64,000 nt of DNA from JAAYUJ01 sp963698165 (GCA_963698165.1 CAVOPT010000016.1:372001-436000), one strand, 5' to 3'; shown: positions 35,806 through 44,955, numbered from the stretch's first letter. The notes: generated by a model not told the origin, from the letters alone. Program-made: numbers and translations.

Positions 35806-38800
35806 TCAAAAGGAAACCGTCCGGCGGGCATCCCAGGCCTCCATTTGCAGATCTTCAAAGAGCGTGACGGAATCTGCTTTTGTCCAGAGCCCCACATGCC
35901 CCTGGGGAATCCTCTGAGCCTCATAGTCAATGACCAGTTGATCATTCACGTAACCATGGATGATGTTCCCTTTTACCTCCACCCGAAGGTCATACCACTC
36001 ATTGGGAAGTATCTTCATTTCAGCTCTTTGCCTCTGGAATCGTTTGCAGTCCTCGTACTCGAAGAGCACCACGTTGTCCTCCAGGGCATTGATGCGAAAC
36101 GCGAAGTAATGGCACACATCCTTGAGGCCGAAAGCAATCCCTCCAGCCCTGTCGATGTTTCCCTTCAGAGGTTTGACGCGCGCACGGATGATCCCGTCCC
36201 CCATCTGCCAGTCCTTGACGATGACGAGCGGGAAATAGAAATACGCGTTGATGTTGTCGAGAAATTCCTGGTAGGAACCACCAAGCACTTTCCCCATGGC
36301 CCAGGCCATGCCCGAGGAGAGGTGGGCGCCCCACCTGGAGCCATCCTGAAGGCATTGTGTGCGGTCCTCTTCCACCGCACGACTCCAATCGCCCGTGTGG
36401 ATGTACACTCCCTGAGGGGCATCTTCCCGCTTTCTTTCCAGGAAATTGTAGTCGCCCTGGAAGAAGGCCTCCGTGAAGTGGGCTACATCCTGCTGGCCCG
36501 TGATGGCCATGTCCAGAAGGCGTGTGCATGCCAGGAGCCGCCCCATCTGATCCAGCTTCTCTTCCATGGATACCCTGTCATAGCGGGCAAGGGAGGCATC
36601 GATGAGGTCGCCCTTCATGCTCACTTCAAACCCGAGGCGTTTGAGCACGTTCCCCAGGAACCCGATGCGAAGTGATCTTCCCTGGAAGGGACCCGCCCCA
36701 CCGGAGAACTGGAGGGTGACGTAATTCTGATTGGCGTCCTCTCCGCACAGGGCATCCACGGTGGCGAAGTGATACCCGAACCGGGCGCTGAGATTCATGT
36801 AGTCCTGGGAGATCATGGCATAGCTCGTGCCCCCCGGCGTCCCCCCACCCACTTCCGCCACTGCCCCGGATGCCATGAGTGTCAAGAAACTCCGCGCATC
36901 GAAGGCGACAGAGCCGGACCAGGTGATCCCCGGATGACTGAACCCCTTCCAGATGGCTTTGAAGGGGATGGATTCCACGCATTCGGGAGTGAGTGTGTCG
37001 CACGTGCTGAGGCCGAATCTCAGTCCGCCTCCAAGGTCGATCACCTGCAGGACCAGAGGGATTTTGGCGCTCAATCGAAACGAAGTCACGCGATCCGCGA
37101 TGTCGCTATAGGAGAACATTTCCCGCATGGCCATTTCATGGGTGAACCGAATGATGTCGTGGAAGCTGCGACACCCTTCAGGCTTGAAACTCTCACCTTC
37201 AGGGTCGGTGAGATGAAGCGGTGAGATGTGATCCAGAACCCGTCGCATTTTGAGAAACAGGGGACTCTCCACAATAGGTCTTCTGCCTGGGCGGACCCTC
37301 TCCGCCAAATTCTCCACCTCTCCCCGGTAAACCATCTTCTTGCCGGCATCGAGGGTGATGCGTTCCTCCGGGTTCAGGGTGGAGGATGCGACCCTGGCAT
37401 CCATCAGGGCAGGCACGCCGAACTCCCGGGCCACCGACGCGAGGTGGCTGGTGGTGCTGCCCATGTCCGTGATGATTCCCCGTATTTGGCCCATGACCCT
37501 CGCGTAGCTAGGTGAAGCCGTCTTCGCCACGAGTATGGCATCCCCCGGAAGGTCATCAAGGGAACTTTCTTCCGTCGCAATCACCACCTGCCCCACTGCA
37601 ACACCCGGGGAAGCCGCTTTTCCCCCCGAGAGCAGGACAGGGTGTTTTCTCTCATCGATGAGAATCTCCTCTGTGTCTTCGCTTTCTTGTGCAGAGACGA
37701 TATGGAGAGGTCGCGACTGCAATATGAAGAGATTTTCTTCTCTCTCCACCGCCCATTCCACGTCCTGGGGACACCCGAAGTATTCCTCGAGTCTTCGGCC
37801 GTATTCCCAAAGTTTCCGAGCGACATTCTCATCAATGGAGGGCAGCAGTCCTTCCGCTTCAGGAAGGGCTTCCTCAAGGATTCCTCCCTCCGGGCTTGCG
37901 ACCATGCGATGTTCCTTGCGGCTCACGATCTTCTCGATGATGGCGCCGCTCTCCCGATCGAGGAGGAAAACATCTGGTGAAGCTTTGCCGCTCACGAGGT
38001 ATTCCCCCAGTCCCATGACGGCGTTGAGCCTCATGGCATGGGGGTGTTCCTGCGAAGGATCGACGGTGTAGAGGACACCGCTCGCCGTGGATTCCACCAT
38101 GGCGACGCAGGCCACGCACATGGGGGTCTCCCGGTCATCGAGGCCGAACTGCATCCTGTAAGTCATGGCGTGGGGAGAGTATTTGCTGGCGAGAACCGTC
38201 TTGTAGGCATCCAGGAGATTCTCCCTCGTGACATTGAGGACCGTCGTGTACTGGCCTGCGAAACTCGCCTCCGTGTCTTCTCCCAGGGCGCTGCTCCGCA
38301 CGGCGACGGCCACGCCTCCGTGAGTCTCCTCTTCGAGATCTCCATACGCGTCGAGGATGGAGCGGGCAAGCTCCGAAGGCACCTCGGCCTGGAGGATGCG
38401 TTCTTTCAGGCGAGCGCTGGTTTCCTGCAGTCCCTCGAGAGAATCGGGAGAGAGTCCGGAGAGTTCAGCTTCGATGGCACCTTCAAGGTTGTTTTCCTTG
38501 ACGAACCACTGATACCCATTGGCAGTGACAGCGAAGCCCCGAGGAATCGGAAGTTCGACAGCGTTTCCAGCAAGGGCCAGGTTTCCCGCCTTCGCCCCGA
38601 CCATTCTCACGAGGTTTCGGTCTATCCTTTCGAAGGGAATCACCAAATCAGTGGAAGGAAAAGTCAGCTCGGAACGGAACTCTTCGAGTACCGACCGGTT
38701 TATGCTGTCTCGAACGCCTGACAGCAGTGAAAAACCCTTCCCCGAAAGCCCCTGCATGGCGTGGATGATGCCGTCGATGGCTGATGACAACTCCTGGTAT

Positions 38801-38997
38801 TTTGCTTTGATACCGTAGAGAGTCAAAGCCCTGCCGCCGTAATAGGCCTCCTCCATCTCTGCCATGATGTTGAGCGCGCCGTGGTTATTTTCGAGGAGAT
38901 CCCGGAAGTGCTGGTATCTCTCGGCGTGCTTTCCCTGGAGGGTGTCCAGGAGCGTGCACACATTCTCTCTTTTGAAAAGACCCAGAAGCTTCAGCAT
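35806..38997 (-). CDS. PEP-synthase/PPDK-like protein fused to a lectin-like C-terminal domain
   Basis: 1063 residues from ATG 38997, with CCAGGAGGAAGAA before it. After a helical N-terminal ~115 residues, a pyruvate/ATP-binding (PPDK_N) domain runs to about 430, with AVRSSALGEDTEASFAGQY and FILQSRPL. A swivelling phosphohistidine domain (about 455-560) carries DMGSTTSHLASVAREFGVPA, putting the catalytic histidine near 518. The usual PEP/pyruvate TIM-barrel is not recognisable. An unassigned ~300-residue region (GYHFATVDALCGEDANQNYV) follows, then from about 900 a concanavalin-like/DUF1080-like beta domain (GIAFGLKDVCHYFAFRIN, LPNEWYDLRVEVKGN, GHVGLWTKADS). It may phosphorylate something other than pyruvate. 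Confidence 0.75.
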   Translation of the reverse strand: MLKLLGLFKRENVCTLLDTLQGKHAERYQHFRDLLENNHGALNIMAEMEEAYYGGRALTLYGIKAKYQELSSAIDGIIHAMQGLSGKGFSLLSGVRDSINRSVLEEFRSELTFPSTDLVIPFERIDRNLVRMVGAKAGNLALAGNAVELPIPRGFAVTANGYQWFVKENNLEGAIEAELSGLSPDSLEGLQETSARLKERILQAEVPSELARSILDAYGDLEEETHGGVAVAVRSSALGEDTEASFAGQYTTVLNVTRENLLDAYKTVLASKYSPHAMTYRMQFGLDDRETPMCVACVAMVESTASGVLYTVDPSQEHPHAMRLNAVMGLGEYLVSGKASPDVFLLDRESGAIIEKIVSRKEHRMVASPEGGILEEALPEAEGLLPSIDENVARKLWEYGRRLEEYFGCPQDVEWAVEREENLFILQSRPLHIVSAQESEDTEEILIDERKHPVLLSGGKAASPGVAVGQVVIATEESSLDDLPGDAILVAKTASPSYARVMGQIRGIITDMGSTTSHLASVAREFGVPALMDARVASSTLNPEERITLDAGKKMVYRGEVENLAERVRPGRRPIVESPLFLKMRRVLDHISPLHLTDPEGESFKPEGCRSFHDIIRFTHEMAMREMFSYSDIADRVTSFRLSAKIPLVLQVIDLGGGLRFGLSTCDTLTPECVESIPFKAIWKGFSHPGITWSGSVAFDARSFLTLMASGAVAEVGGGTPGGTSYAMISQDYMNLSARFGYHFATVDALCGEDANQNYVTLQFSGGAGPFQGRSLRIGFLGNVLKRLGFEVSMKGDLIDASLARYDRVSMEEKLDQMGRLLACTRLLDMAITGQQDVAHFTEAFFQGDYNFLERKREDAPQGVYIHTGDWSRAVEEDRTQCLQDGSRWGAHLSSGMAWAMGKVLGGSYQEFLDNINAYFYFPLVIVKDWQMGDGIIRARVKPLKGNIDRAGGIAFGLKDVCHYFAFRINALEDNVVLFEYEDCKRFQRQRAEMKILPNEWYDLRVEVKGNIIHGYVNDQLVIDYEAQRIPQGHVGLWTKADSVTLFEDLQMEAWDARRTVSF

Positions 38998-39066
38998 TTC
39001 TTCCTCCTGGTTTCGACCAGCGATCATTCACGGTTGAGTGGTCCATGAAACGGACCGCCTGTTTGA

Positions 39067-40653
39067 TTACTGAGCTTTTTTCTTCGCGGACCCCGCCTGT
39101 AATGCATTCGTAAGCAACTCCATAGCCTTCCGATGATTGTGCGCCCCCAGGCTTCCATCGAGAAGCACTGTGTTCAGGGCCTCTCTTTCTTTCAGGCCCG
39201 GAGCTCCCTTCTCCTTTTTTGAGAGGGCATTGGATAAGAGGTCAAGTTTTTTCTGTACTTCCTTCTGGTGTTCCACCGTCACGGACCCATACTTCGCTCT
39301 TCCATCCCCCGCGTGGCATGCGTCGCAACTGGAGCGCATCTTGTAGCTGTCGGCGATATAGGGCATGACCACGTCGAAGGTATGAGCGCTCACATCCCAA
39401 TGTTCTTTGGCTTTCTTGGTGGCCCCGGCCCGATTGGCCAACTTGGCCATGTGGCAGTCGGTGCACTTCACACCGGCTTGGGCCATGGGGCTTCCGTCAT
39501 AAATGGTGGTGGAGGCAACATGGCACTGCCTGCAAGTCCCATCGGAAGCCATTCGAAGAGACTCCCCAGCATGGGCGGGCGAGTGAGAATCGTGGCAGGT
39601 GATGCACGAGATGCCTTCCCGGGTGTGCTCAGTTCTATTTACATCATGATACTGCTGCCGGTTTTTGCTGGCATCCCCGTTGGCCCAAAAATTAGCTGGC
39701 CTGGTAGAGTAGGTCCAGAACTCGACCCGGTCCTGCAGGTCGGTGTTTCCGGGCTGGAAGTCCGATGGATACGCAAGATCCCCATCCTTCTTGTTCGTCA
39801 CCCTGGAATGGCATTGCCCGCACACCTGGTTTTGCTGAACGGAATTGAGTCGTGGCGGATTGACGATGCTCTCCTTGGTTTGCAGCTCAGCGTGTTCGCT
39901 TCCCGGGCCGTGGCATCTTTCACAGGAGATTCCAAGCCATTTTTCTTTATCGGGCACCTTCCAGATGTTCTGCTCCTTCACAGCTTTCACCCCGGTTGTG
40001 TGGCATCCGTCACACTTGGCGGCGCTCGTCTGATTCCCCTGCATCTCCTCCGGCCTCCTTGGGCGACCATCGGTAGTGCCGTCTGCCAGCCACCAGATCT
40101 CGCTGAAGGCTTTTGTGCGCCATTGCCCATCGGCAACCACCCAGCGCATGGGAGAAGGGAAAACCGTTGAGCCCACCTGAACTTCGAACTGCTGCTCCCA
40201 CTTTCCTCCAAGGGCAAAGGCCATATGATAAGTCTGGTTGTTCGCCTCGTTGTCCTTGTCCACTAGGGTAAGAAGATAGTCCTCACCTGCATGTTTGAGC
40301 TTGATGGATGGAGCAATTGTCACCTTTGATTTGTTGGTATCCAGGACCTCCACATCGGAGTAGGTCAACTCCACATCGTTGAAATCTGAGAACACGACAT
40401 CCGGCGAGACCTTTTGAAGCATTCTGGAATGAGGAGTCTTCAACCACATTTCATATTCTTTCTGATGGCACTCGGCGCAGGCCTTGGCTCCGACATATGA
40501 GGCCCTCTTGAGGAATTCATTGCTTTCGGGCGCTTTTCTCTGTGCAACCGGAAGGACAGTCCGAGTCTCCATCCCGGCCAAAAGGCGGCCTGCCGAACTC
40601 AATAACAAGATGGCGAGAAAATAGGAAAACAGCACTTTGAAGTTTTTTTTCAT
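39067..40653 (-). CDS. Octaheme c-type cytochrome
   Basis: A 528-residue exported protein with an N-terminal signal peptide (FKVLFSYFLAILLLSSAG) and eight CXXCH haem sites: CAECH, CDGCH, CERCH, CGQCH, CITCH, CRQCH, CTDCH and CDACH. The arrangement resembles cytochrome c554/octaheme oxidoreductase relatives. It should be a periplasmic electron carrier or reductase; no CXXCK catalytic haem is present, so a nitrite- or hydroxylamine-type active site is not evident. The PEP-synthase-like gene is 69 bases downstream and likely cotranscribed. Ribosome-binding site GGAGGGAAGATGCA. Confidence 0.9.
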   Translation of the reverse strand: MKKNFKVLFSYFLAILLLSSAGRLLAGMETRTVLPVAQRKAPESNEFLKRASYVGAKACAECHQKEYEMWLKTPHSRMLQKVSPDVVFSDFNDVELTYSDVEVLDTNKSKVTIAPSIKLKHAGEDYLLTLVDKDNEANNQTYHMAFALGGKWEQQFEVQVGSTVFPSPMRWVVADGQWRTKAFSEIWWLADGTTDGRPRRPEEMQGNQTSAAKCDGCHTTGVKAVKEQNIWKVPDKEKWLGISCERCHGPGSEHAELQTKESIVNPPRLNSVQQNQVCGQCHSRVTNKKDGDLAYPSDFQPGNTDLQDRVEFWTYSTRPANFWANGDASKNRQQYHDVNRTEHTREGISCITCHDSHSPAHAGESLRMASDGTCRQCHVASTTIYDGSPMAQAGVKCTDCHMAKLANRAGATKKAKEHWDVSAHTFDVVMPYIADSYKMRSSCDACHAGDGRAKYGSVTVEHQKEVQKKLDLLSNALSKKEKGAPGLKEREALNTVLLDGSLGAHNHRKAMELLTNALQAGSAKKKAQ

Positions 40654-40745
40654 TGCATCTTCCCTCCGTTTTCACTTCCTGGCGGATGGGTAACTTCACT
40701 CATGAATGGCCGTGAAGCGATCTATGCGTCGCAGAAAGCATGTTT

Positions 40746-41951
40746 CTACCGGAGCATGAGAAATCCTGCCACGCCTGCTCCCAACACGATGAAAGCGATG
40801 GCTGCCTTTGCCTTCCAGAGGTAAACCACGACAAGGGCTGCGACAAAGATCCCAAGAGAGGGCCAGTCATCGATCCCTGCTTTCAAGAGCTTCATGGTCG
40901 TTACAGCCATGAGGCCCACGACGGCCGCGGTGACTCCTTCGAGAAAGGCATGGAGCCTTCGGCTTTCGATGGCTCTCTCCATGGCATTGTGCCCGATGAG
41001 AGTGAACGCGAAGGCCGGAAGAAAGATCCCGGCGGTCATGATGAGGCCGCCCAATGGTCCCCCTGCAAAATAACCCACAAACGTTGCGAAAATGATCAGA
41101 GGGGCGGGAAGAATCCCGGAGAGAGCAAGCCCATCGAGAAACTGGGCATTGGTCATCCAGTTCTGGACATTCACCGCATCATGCTGGAGGAAAGCGATGA
41201 CTGTGTATGCCCCACCGAAGGTGAGGAGACCGCTTCTGAGCCCTGACAAGAACAACCCGGGCAGGGAGGCGGCTCGAAGAGCGAAATCGTGCAAACCGGC
41301 GGGAACGACGGAGCCCAGCGATGCCGTATATTGCCATGAGAAAAAGATCGCCGCAGCAAAGAGCAACCCCAGGACATACCCCGGAATCCGGTGCCCCACT
41401 TCGAGAAGATAGTAGGTCAGGCCCAGCACCGGCAGGGTAATGTAAAAGGGTACCCCTGCGACTTCGCCGAGGGCGGCCAGGCCTGCAACGATCCACAAAG
41501 TCAAGTCGGTCAGGGAATGGCCTCCGATCCTGTGGATGGCGCGAAGAATGAGTGCTCCCACCGCCGCCTGAAAACCGTGAAAGATGGGATTGAAGAAGGG
41601 AAGGGACATTCCATAGGTGACATAAAACCAGGAGAGGGCGAACATGAAAGCGAAACCCGGCAGCATGAAGCCAAGCCCTGCCAGAATTCCACCGAAGCGC
41701 CCGCCCACTGTCATGCCGAAATACACGCACATCTCGTGGGCTTCAGGGCCGGGCAGTGCCTGGTATACACCCAGCACCCGGTTGAACCGCTCGTTGGTGA
41801 CCCACTTCTCTTCCTCCACGAGCTCCTGGCGGATCATGGCGATCTGTGCAATGGGACCGCCCCAGGCAAGAAGACCGAATCTCAGGAAGCGAAGAAAGAT
41901 GCTCGTGTGAGTCTGATGGCTAATACTGGAGTCATTAGTATTTCCCTGCAT
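40746..41951 (-). CDS. chrA: Chromate transporter ChrA
   Basis: A 401-residue two-domain CHR transporter. The N-terminal half has FLRFGLLAWGGPIAQIAMIR and YQALPGPEAHEMCVYFG; the C-terminal half repeats the plan with FLSGLRSGLLTFGGAYTVIA and LSGILPAPLIIFATFVGYFAGG. It exports chromate across the inner membrane. The start at 41951 follows GAGGGGATTTT. Two ChrB-type genes lie divergently about 1.1 kb away, supporting a chromate-resistance role. Confidence 0.93.
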   Translation of the reverse strand: MQGNTNDSSISHQTHTSIFLRFLRFGLLAWGGPIAQIAMIRQELVEEEKWVTNERFNRVLGVYQALPGPEAHEMCVYFGMTVGGRFGGILAGLGFMLPGFAFMFALSWFYVTYGMSLPFFNPIFHGFQAAVGALILRAIHRIGGHSLTDLTLWIVAGLAALGEVAGVPFYITLPVLGLTYYLLEVGHRIPGYVLGLLFAAAIFFSWQYTASLGSVVPAGLHDFALRAASLPGLFLSGLRSGLLTFGGAYTVIAFLQHDAVNVQNWMTNAQFLDGLALSGILPAPLIIFATFVGYFAGGPLGGLIMTAGIFLPAFAFTLIGHNAMERAIESRRLHAFLEGVTAAVVGLMAVTTMKLLKAGIDDWPSLGIFVAALVVVYLWKAKAAIAFIVLGAGVAGFLMLR

Positions 41952-42046
41952 AAAATCCCCTCTTCAGTGAAGAGCAAGGGTACCTCAGGCGCTGAAAGGG
42001 CATATCAGGGTCCTGTCTTGCAGAGATCAGCACCCTCTCAGGCGGC

Positions 42047-42592
42047 TTATTTTAAAAGCTCCTGGATTTCACGGTGATAACCAAGGTAGCGCTCCAGGGT
42101 CGGCGCATTCTTGCCGTATTTCGGATACTCCCCGAGAATCTTTTCAAACCGTGTCTCCGCCTCAATCTCACTTGACACAATGCCATCAGTGTCCGTGATG
42201 ATGTCCACCAGTCTGTCGGCATAGATGACGATCTTTTCCTCGAGACTCTTCAGACTGTAATCCTTTTCCGGAAGGCCGAGCTCTCTCGCCTCACCGGGCG
42301 TCAGCCCTCCTCTTACGTGCTTTTCCATGATGTCCGTGATGCATGCGGGGAGCCCTAGGGTCCGCCCGAGTTCAGCTCCGATCATCCCATGTTCGATGGC
42401 GTGGGTTTTCGCTTTCCCGAGATCGTGGAAGAGTGCTCCGCGTCCCACAAGCTCCATATCGAGGGATGCCCCGGTTCTTCCTGCGATCTCCAGAGCCTTC
42501 TGAGCCACCTTGAGGCAGTGCGAGATGTCTTTTTCCGAGACACCGGTTTCTCTGAGTATCTGGATATCTGAATCCTTTATCTCGTATTCCAT
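42047..42592 (-). CDS. HD-domain (HDIG-type) phosphohydrolase
   Basis: A 181-residue protein with the HD metal-binding pattern: His at about 25 (ISHCLKVAQKA), HDLGK at 56-60, the second histidine in HAIEHGMIGAEL and an Asp in IVIYADRLVDII. It belongs to the small HDIG family of metal-dependent phosphohydrolases, perhaps acting on nucleotides. The ATG follows AAGGAGTCTTGCC and overlaps the MFS remnant by 16 bases. It lies upstream of chrA on the same strand; a functional link to chromate is not established. Confidence 0.82.
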   Translation of the reverse strand: MEYEIKDSDIQILRETGVSEKDISHCLKVAQKALEIAGRTGASLDMELVGRGALFHDLGKAKTHAIEHGMIGAELGRTLGLPACITDIMEKHVRGGLTPGEARELGLPEKDYSLKSLEEKIVIYADRLVDIITDTDGIVSSEIEAETRFEKILGEYPKYGKNAPTLERYLGYHREIQELLK

Positions 42593-42863
42593 GGCAAGAC
42601 TCCTTCCGGGGCAAGCTGAACAGGCTCTTCTTGAATGGTTTCGTCACAAACAAGAGTGACGCGTTTCTTCTTGTCGACACTCAAAGCGAAGTTGAGAGTC
42701 GCGAGGACAAGGATGGCAGCCATGCAGCAGAATGAATGGAGATAGCCCCACCTGGCGATGAGAATTCCCGCGAGGATATGTCCTGACGCATGTCCCACAT
42801 CAACGATGGTTCCGATTGAGCGATTCCTTTCATGGAATGTCCTCCAGTGTGAGATCGCATCAT
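42577..42863 (-). pseudogene. C-terminal remnant of an MFS transporter
   Basis: The residues SIGTIVDVGHASGHILAGIL continue into ARWGYLHSFCCMAAILVLAT. Together they are the last two membrane segments of a major facilitator (HxLGPILAG-like motif). The preceding part (HSMKGIAQ) is in another frame, with the shift near 42825. Everything upstream, ten or so helices, is missing. No start with a ribosome-binding site remains. It overlaps the start of the HD gene. Confidence 0.6.
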
Positions 42864-42887
42864 ATAGTAACTTCAGTTACATACTAT
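42864..42887. promoter_or_regulatory. Palindromic operator-like site
   Basis: ATAGTAACTTCAGTTACATACTAT contains the perfect inverted repeat GTAACT-TC-AGTTAC at 42867-42880, with ATAGTA/TACTAT flanks one base off register. It sits between the minus-strand chr-side genes and the plus-strand chrB genes. The form would suit a MerR- or ArsR-type regulator, but none is encoded here. Confidence 0.45.
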
Positions 42888-42974
42888 TAACGGTTAAGAG
42901 ACCCTTTGTCAACGGGGTATGAAGTTTTCCTGAGAGGGCAAATGCGGTCGGAATTCTAGAACACTCTTCTTCGC

Positions 42975-43003
42975 TTGACAGACGGTACCACAGGAAATAA
43001 ACT
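42975..43003 (+). promoter_or_regulatory. Candidate promoter of the chrB genes
   Basis: TTGACA at 42975-42980, a 17-base spacer and TAAACT at 42998-43003: a consensus -35 box and four of six -10 matches, 67 bases before the GTG start of the first chrB gene. Confidence 0.55.
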
Positions 43004-43069
43004 GTATTTTACGTTACATTAAATCAAACACTTTAGGCCGCGAAGTGCCTTTCCGGGGGTCAAGATTCT

Positions 43070-43525
43070 GTGAAGTGGATCATGCTCATCGTTAAGCTGC
43101 CACCCGCGAGAACCACCGCTTTCAAAGTGGCGACGTGGAGAAAGCTCAAAAGGCTGGGAGTTTACTCCGTGCAGGATTCCGTTTGCATTCTCCCCTACTC
43201 GGAGCGCACCATGGAAAGCTTCGAGTGGATTGCCGCCGAGGTGAGGGACACGGGAGGCGATGCCTCCATTTGGGAAGTGGAGGCTTTGACCCCTTCACGG
43301 GAAAGGGAGATGAAGGATTTTTTTCTGGATCAGGTGAACGTCGAGTATCGTCAACTCATACAAAAGGCAGCCACGGTCAAGACAGAAAAGCAGCTCAAGG
43401 ATCTGTGGGCAAAGTATAATGCAGTGAGGGTTCAGGATTACATGAAATCGCCCCTCGCCGTCGAGGCCAGGGCAGCGTGCGAACAGAAGGCAAGGGAACT
43501 GAGAAACGAGGAGGGCAATCATTGA
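43070..43525 (+). CDS. chrB: ChrB N-terminal domain protein
   Basis: 151 residues from GTG 43070, giving MKWIMLIVKLPPARTTAFKV, then TWRKLKRLGVYSVQDSVCIL, as in the N-terminal half of ChrB. ChrB is associated with chromate resistance and in some bacteria acts as a chromate-sensing repressor. The C-terminal half is a separate downstream gene overlapping by four bases (TTGA), so ChrB is split here. Most ChrB proteins are about 300 residues in one chain. Confidence 0.8.
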   Translation: MKWIMLIVKLPPARTTAFKVATWRKLKRLGVYSVQDSVCILPYSERTMESFEWIAAEVRDTGGDASIWEVEALTPSREREMKDFFLDQVNVEYRQLIQKAATVKTEKQLKDLWAKYNAVRVQDYMKSPLAVEARAACEQKARELRNEEGNH

Positions 43526-43938
43526 AGTGGGTGACATGGGAAAAGGTGGGAGTTGATCGGATCGCCTGCGCGTGGCTGATAAGGAAGCAAATCGACCCGG
43601 ATGCCGAGTTCGTGTTCATCCAGCGGGGGGCGGATCACAAGGCAATCGAAGGAATTCCCTTCGACATACCGGGTGCTCATCTCAGCCACAAGCGCGGGCG
43701 TTGTACATTCACGACTCTCCTCAAGGAGTATTCCATCACGGACAAGGTGCTGGATCAGATTGCCGCCATCGTGGATGGGGCCGACTCGCTAAATGATCTT
43801 TTGCCTCCCCCCGAGTCAGCCGGTCTGGATCTCATTTGCCGAGGCCTCACCAAGGTGCTGCAGGATGATCTCAGGGCAGTCGAAGTCGGAGGCACCGTCT
43901 TCGATGCCGTCTATGCCCAGCTGGGTGACCAAAACTGA
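43522..43938 (+). CDS. ChrB C-terminal domain protein (chromate resistance)
   Basis: 138 residues from a TTG at 43522 that overlaps the previous stop; GAGGAGG lies eight bases upstream and decides this start over longer ones. The sequence WEKVGVDRIACAWLIRKQID then GADHKAIEGIPFDIPGAHLS and CTFTTLLKEY matches the ChrB C-terminal (Chrome_Resist) domain. Together with the preceding gene it reconstitutes ChrB. It converges with the lipoprotein gene, 36 bases away. Confidence 0.82.
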   Translation: MKWVTWEKVGVDRIACAWLIRKQIDPDAEFVFIQRGADHKAIEGIPFDIPGAHLSHKRGRCTFTTLLKEYSITDKVLDQIAAIVDGADSLNDLLPPPESAGLDLICRGLTKVLQDDLRAVEVGGTVFDAVYAQLGDQN

Positions 43939-43974
43939 TTCAGGGTTGTGGCTCTGTGTTGAAGCCGACGAGGA

Positions 43975-44955
43975 TCACCCGCTCCCCTCAATGTCAAAGC
44001 CGATCTTTTGCCTCAGGCGCTGCCAATCGTCGTCCATGAGGAGAAAGTAGCCGAAGTTCCGGTAATCGTAGAGTCGTGGATTGGTCTTCGGGTCATACGC
44101 CTTTTTCAGGTTCGTGGCGTAGACGAGTTGCCCGAGATAGAGGCCCTCGGCAATCTGAACAGTCTCGTCGATGCAGAAGTTGTCGGGGGGGAAGGTCTTG
44201 AGGCGGGGCCATCGGTAGTTGAACTGATAGACAACCTTCCCTCCGTTGGCCGGGTTGACGGATTGGCCCTGCCCGGCGATGAAGAAGAACGACTTCAGCA
44301 CATAATCGTGGGTGCGGGCTTCTTCGTCACTTGCCGGCTCCGTCCTGATTCCGAGAGCCTTCATGGCGGCGACTGCCATCTTCTCGCGTAATCCCCTGTC
44401 CCGATAAACGTTGGCGCCCCAGGCGCTTGGCGGCCCTCCACTTTCGGGGGAAATTCCTGTCAATTCCTCGAGCCGCTGAGGGGATAAAGGCCAAAAGGTC
44501 TTTCCCCTCCAGGGCGAGAAAAGTCTCATGATGGGCCAGGCCTGGTTTAAGGTGTTGATGTTGAAGAGATTGAGAAAGGCTTCGTTTCGCAGCGCCACGA
44601 CGGCGCCGTGGAAATGCCCTTCCATGTTAACGGGTGTCACGGCGCAGTCGAAAACCTTCTGAAGCTTCGCGAAAAAGGGAGATTCGGTGGACAAGTCTTT
44701 TTGAATCTGGTCCGCGTAATGCTTCATGAGATCCATGACGGTTCCCTTCTCCCCCAGGTCCTCCATGACCGCGCGGAGCAGGGCGTCTTCACCGGGTCTG
44801 CAGGTCTCCAGAAAAGTGAAGCGGGTGAACTTCGAAGGTCCCGAGGAGGATATGTCCGTCTGCCGCCCGCCGGGTGGGGGAGACGCGCACGATGAGAGCA
44901 GCGTCGCCCCCGCGATCGCCTCAATGATGCCGAAAATGCTTTTGATTTCGACCAT
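43975..44955 (-). CDS. Predicted lipoprotein of unknown function
   Basis: 326 residues from ATG 44955 with GAGGTGCGGAG before it. The N-terminus ends in the lipobox LLSSC (Cys23), although the signal has a glutamate in its hydrophobic core. The mature part contains FTRFTFLETCRPGEDALLRA and a SFFFIAGQGQSVNPA segment, and ends in RNFGYFLLMDDDWQRLRQK. No family is recognised. It would be anchored to the membrane facing the periplasm. Confidence 0.7.
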   Translation of the reverse strand: MVEIKSIFGIIEAIAGATLLSSCASPPPGGRQTDISSSGPSKFTRFTFLETCRPGEDALLRAVMEDLGEKGTVMDLMKHYADQIQKDLSTESPFFAKLQKVFDCAVTPVNMEGHFHGAVVALRNEAFLNLFNINTLNQAWPIMRLFSPWRGKTFWPLSPQRLEELTGISPESGGPPSAWGANVYRDRGLREKMAVAAMKALGIRTEPASDEEARTHDYVLKSFFFIAGQGQSVNPANGGKVVYQFNYRWPRLKTFPPDNFCIDETVQIAEGLYLGQLVYATNLKKAYDPKTNPRLYDYRNFGYFLLMDDDWQRLRQKIGFDIEGSG

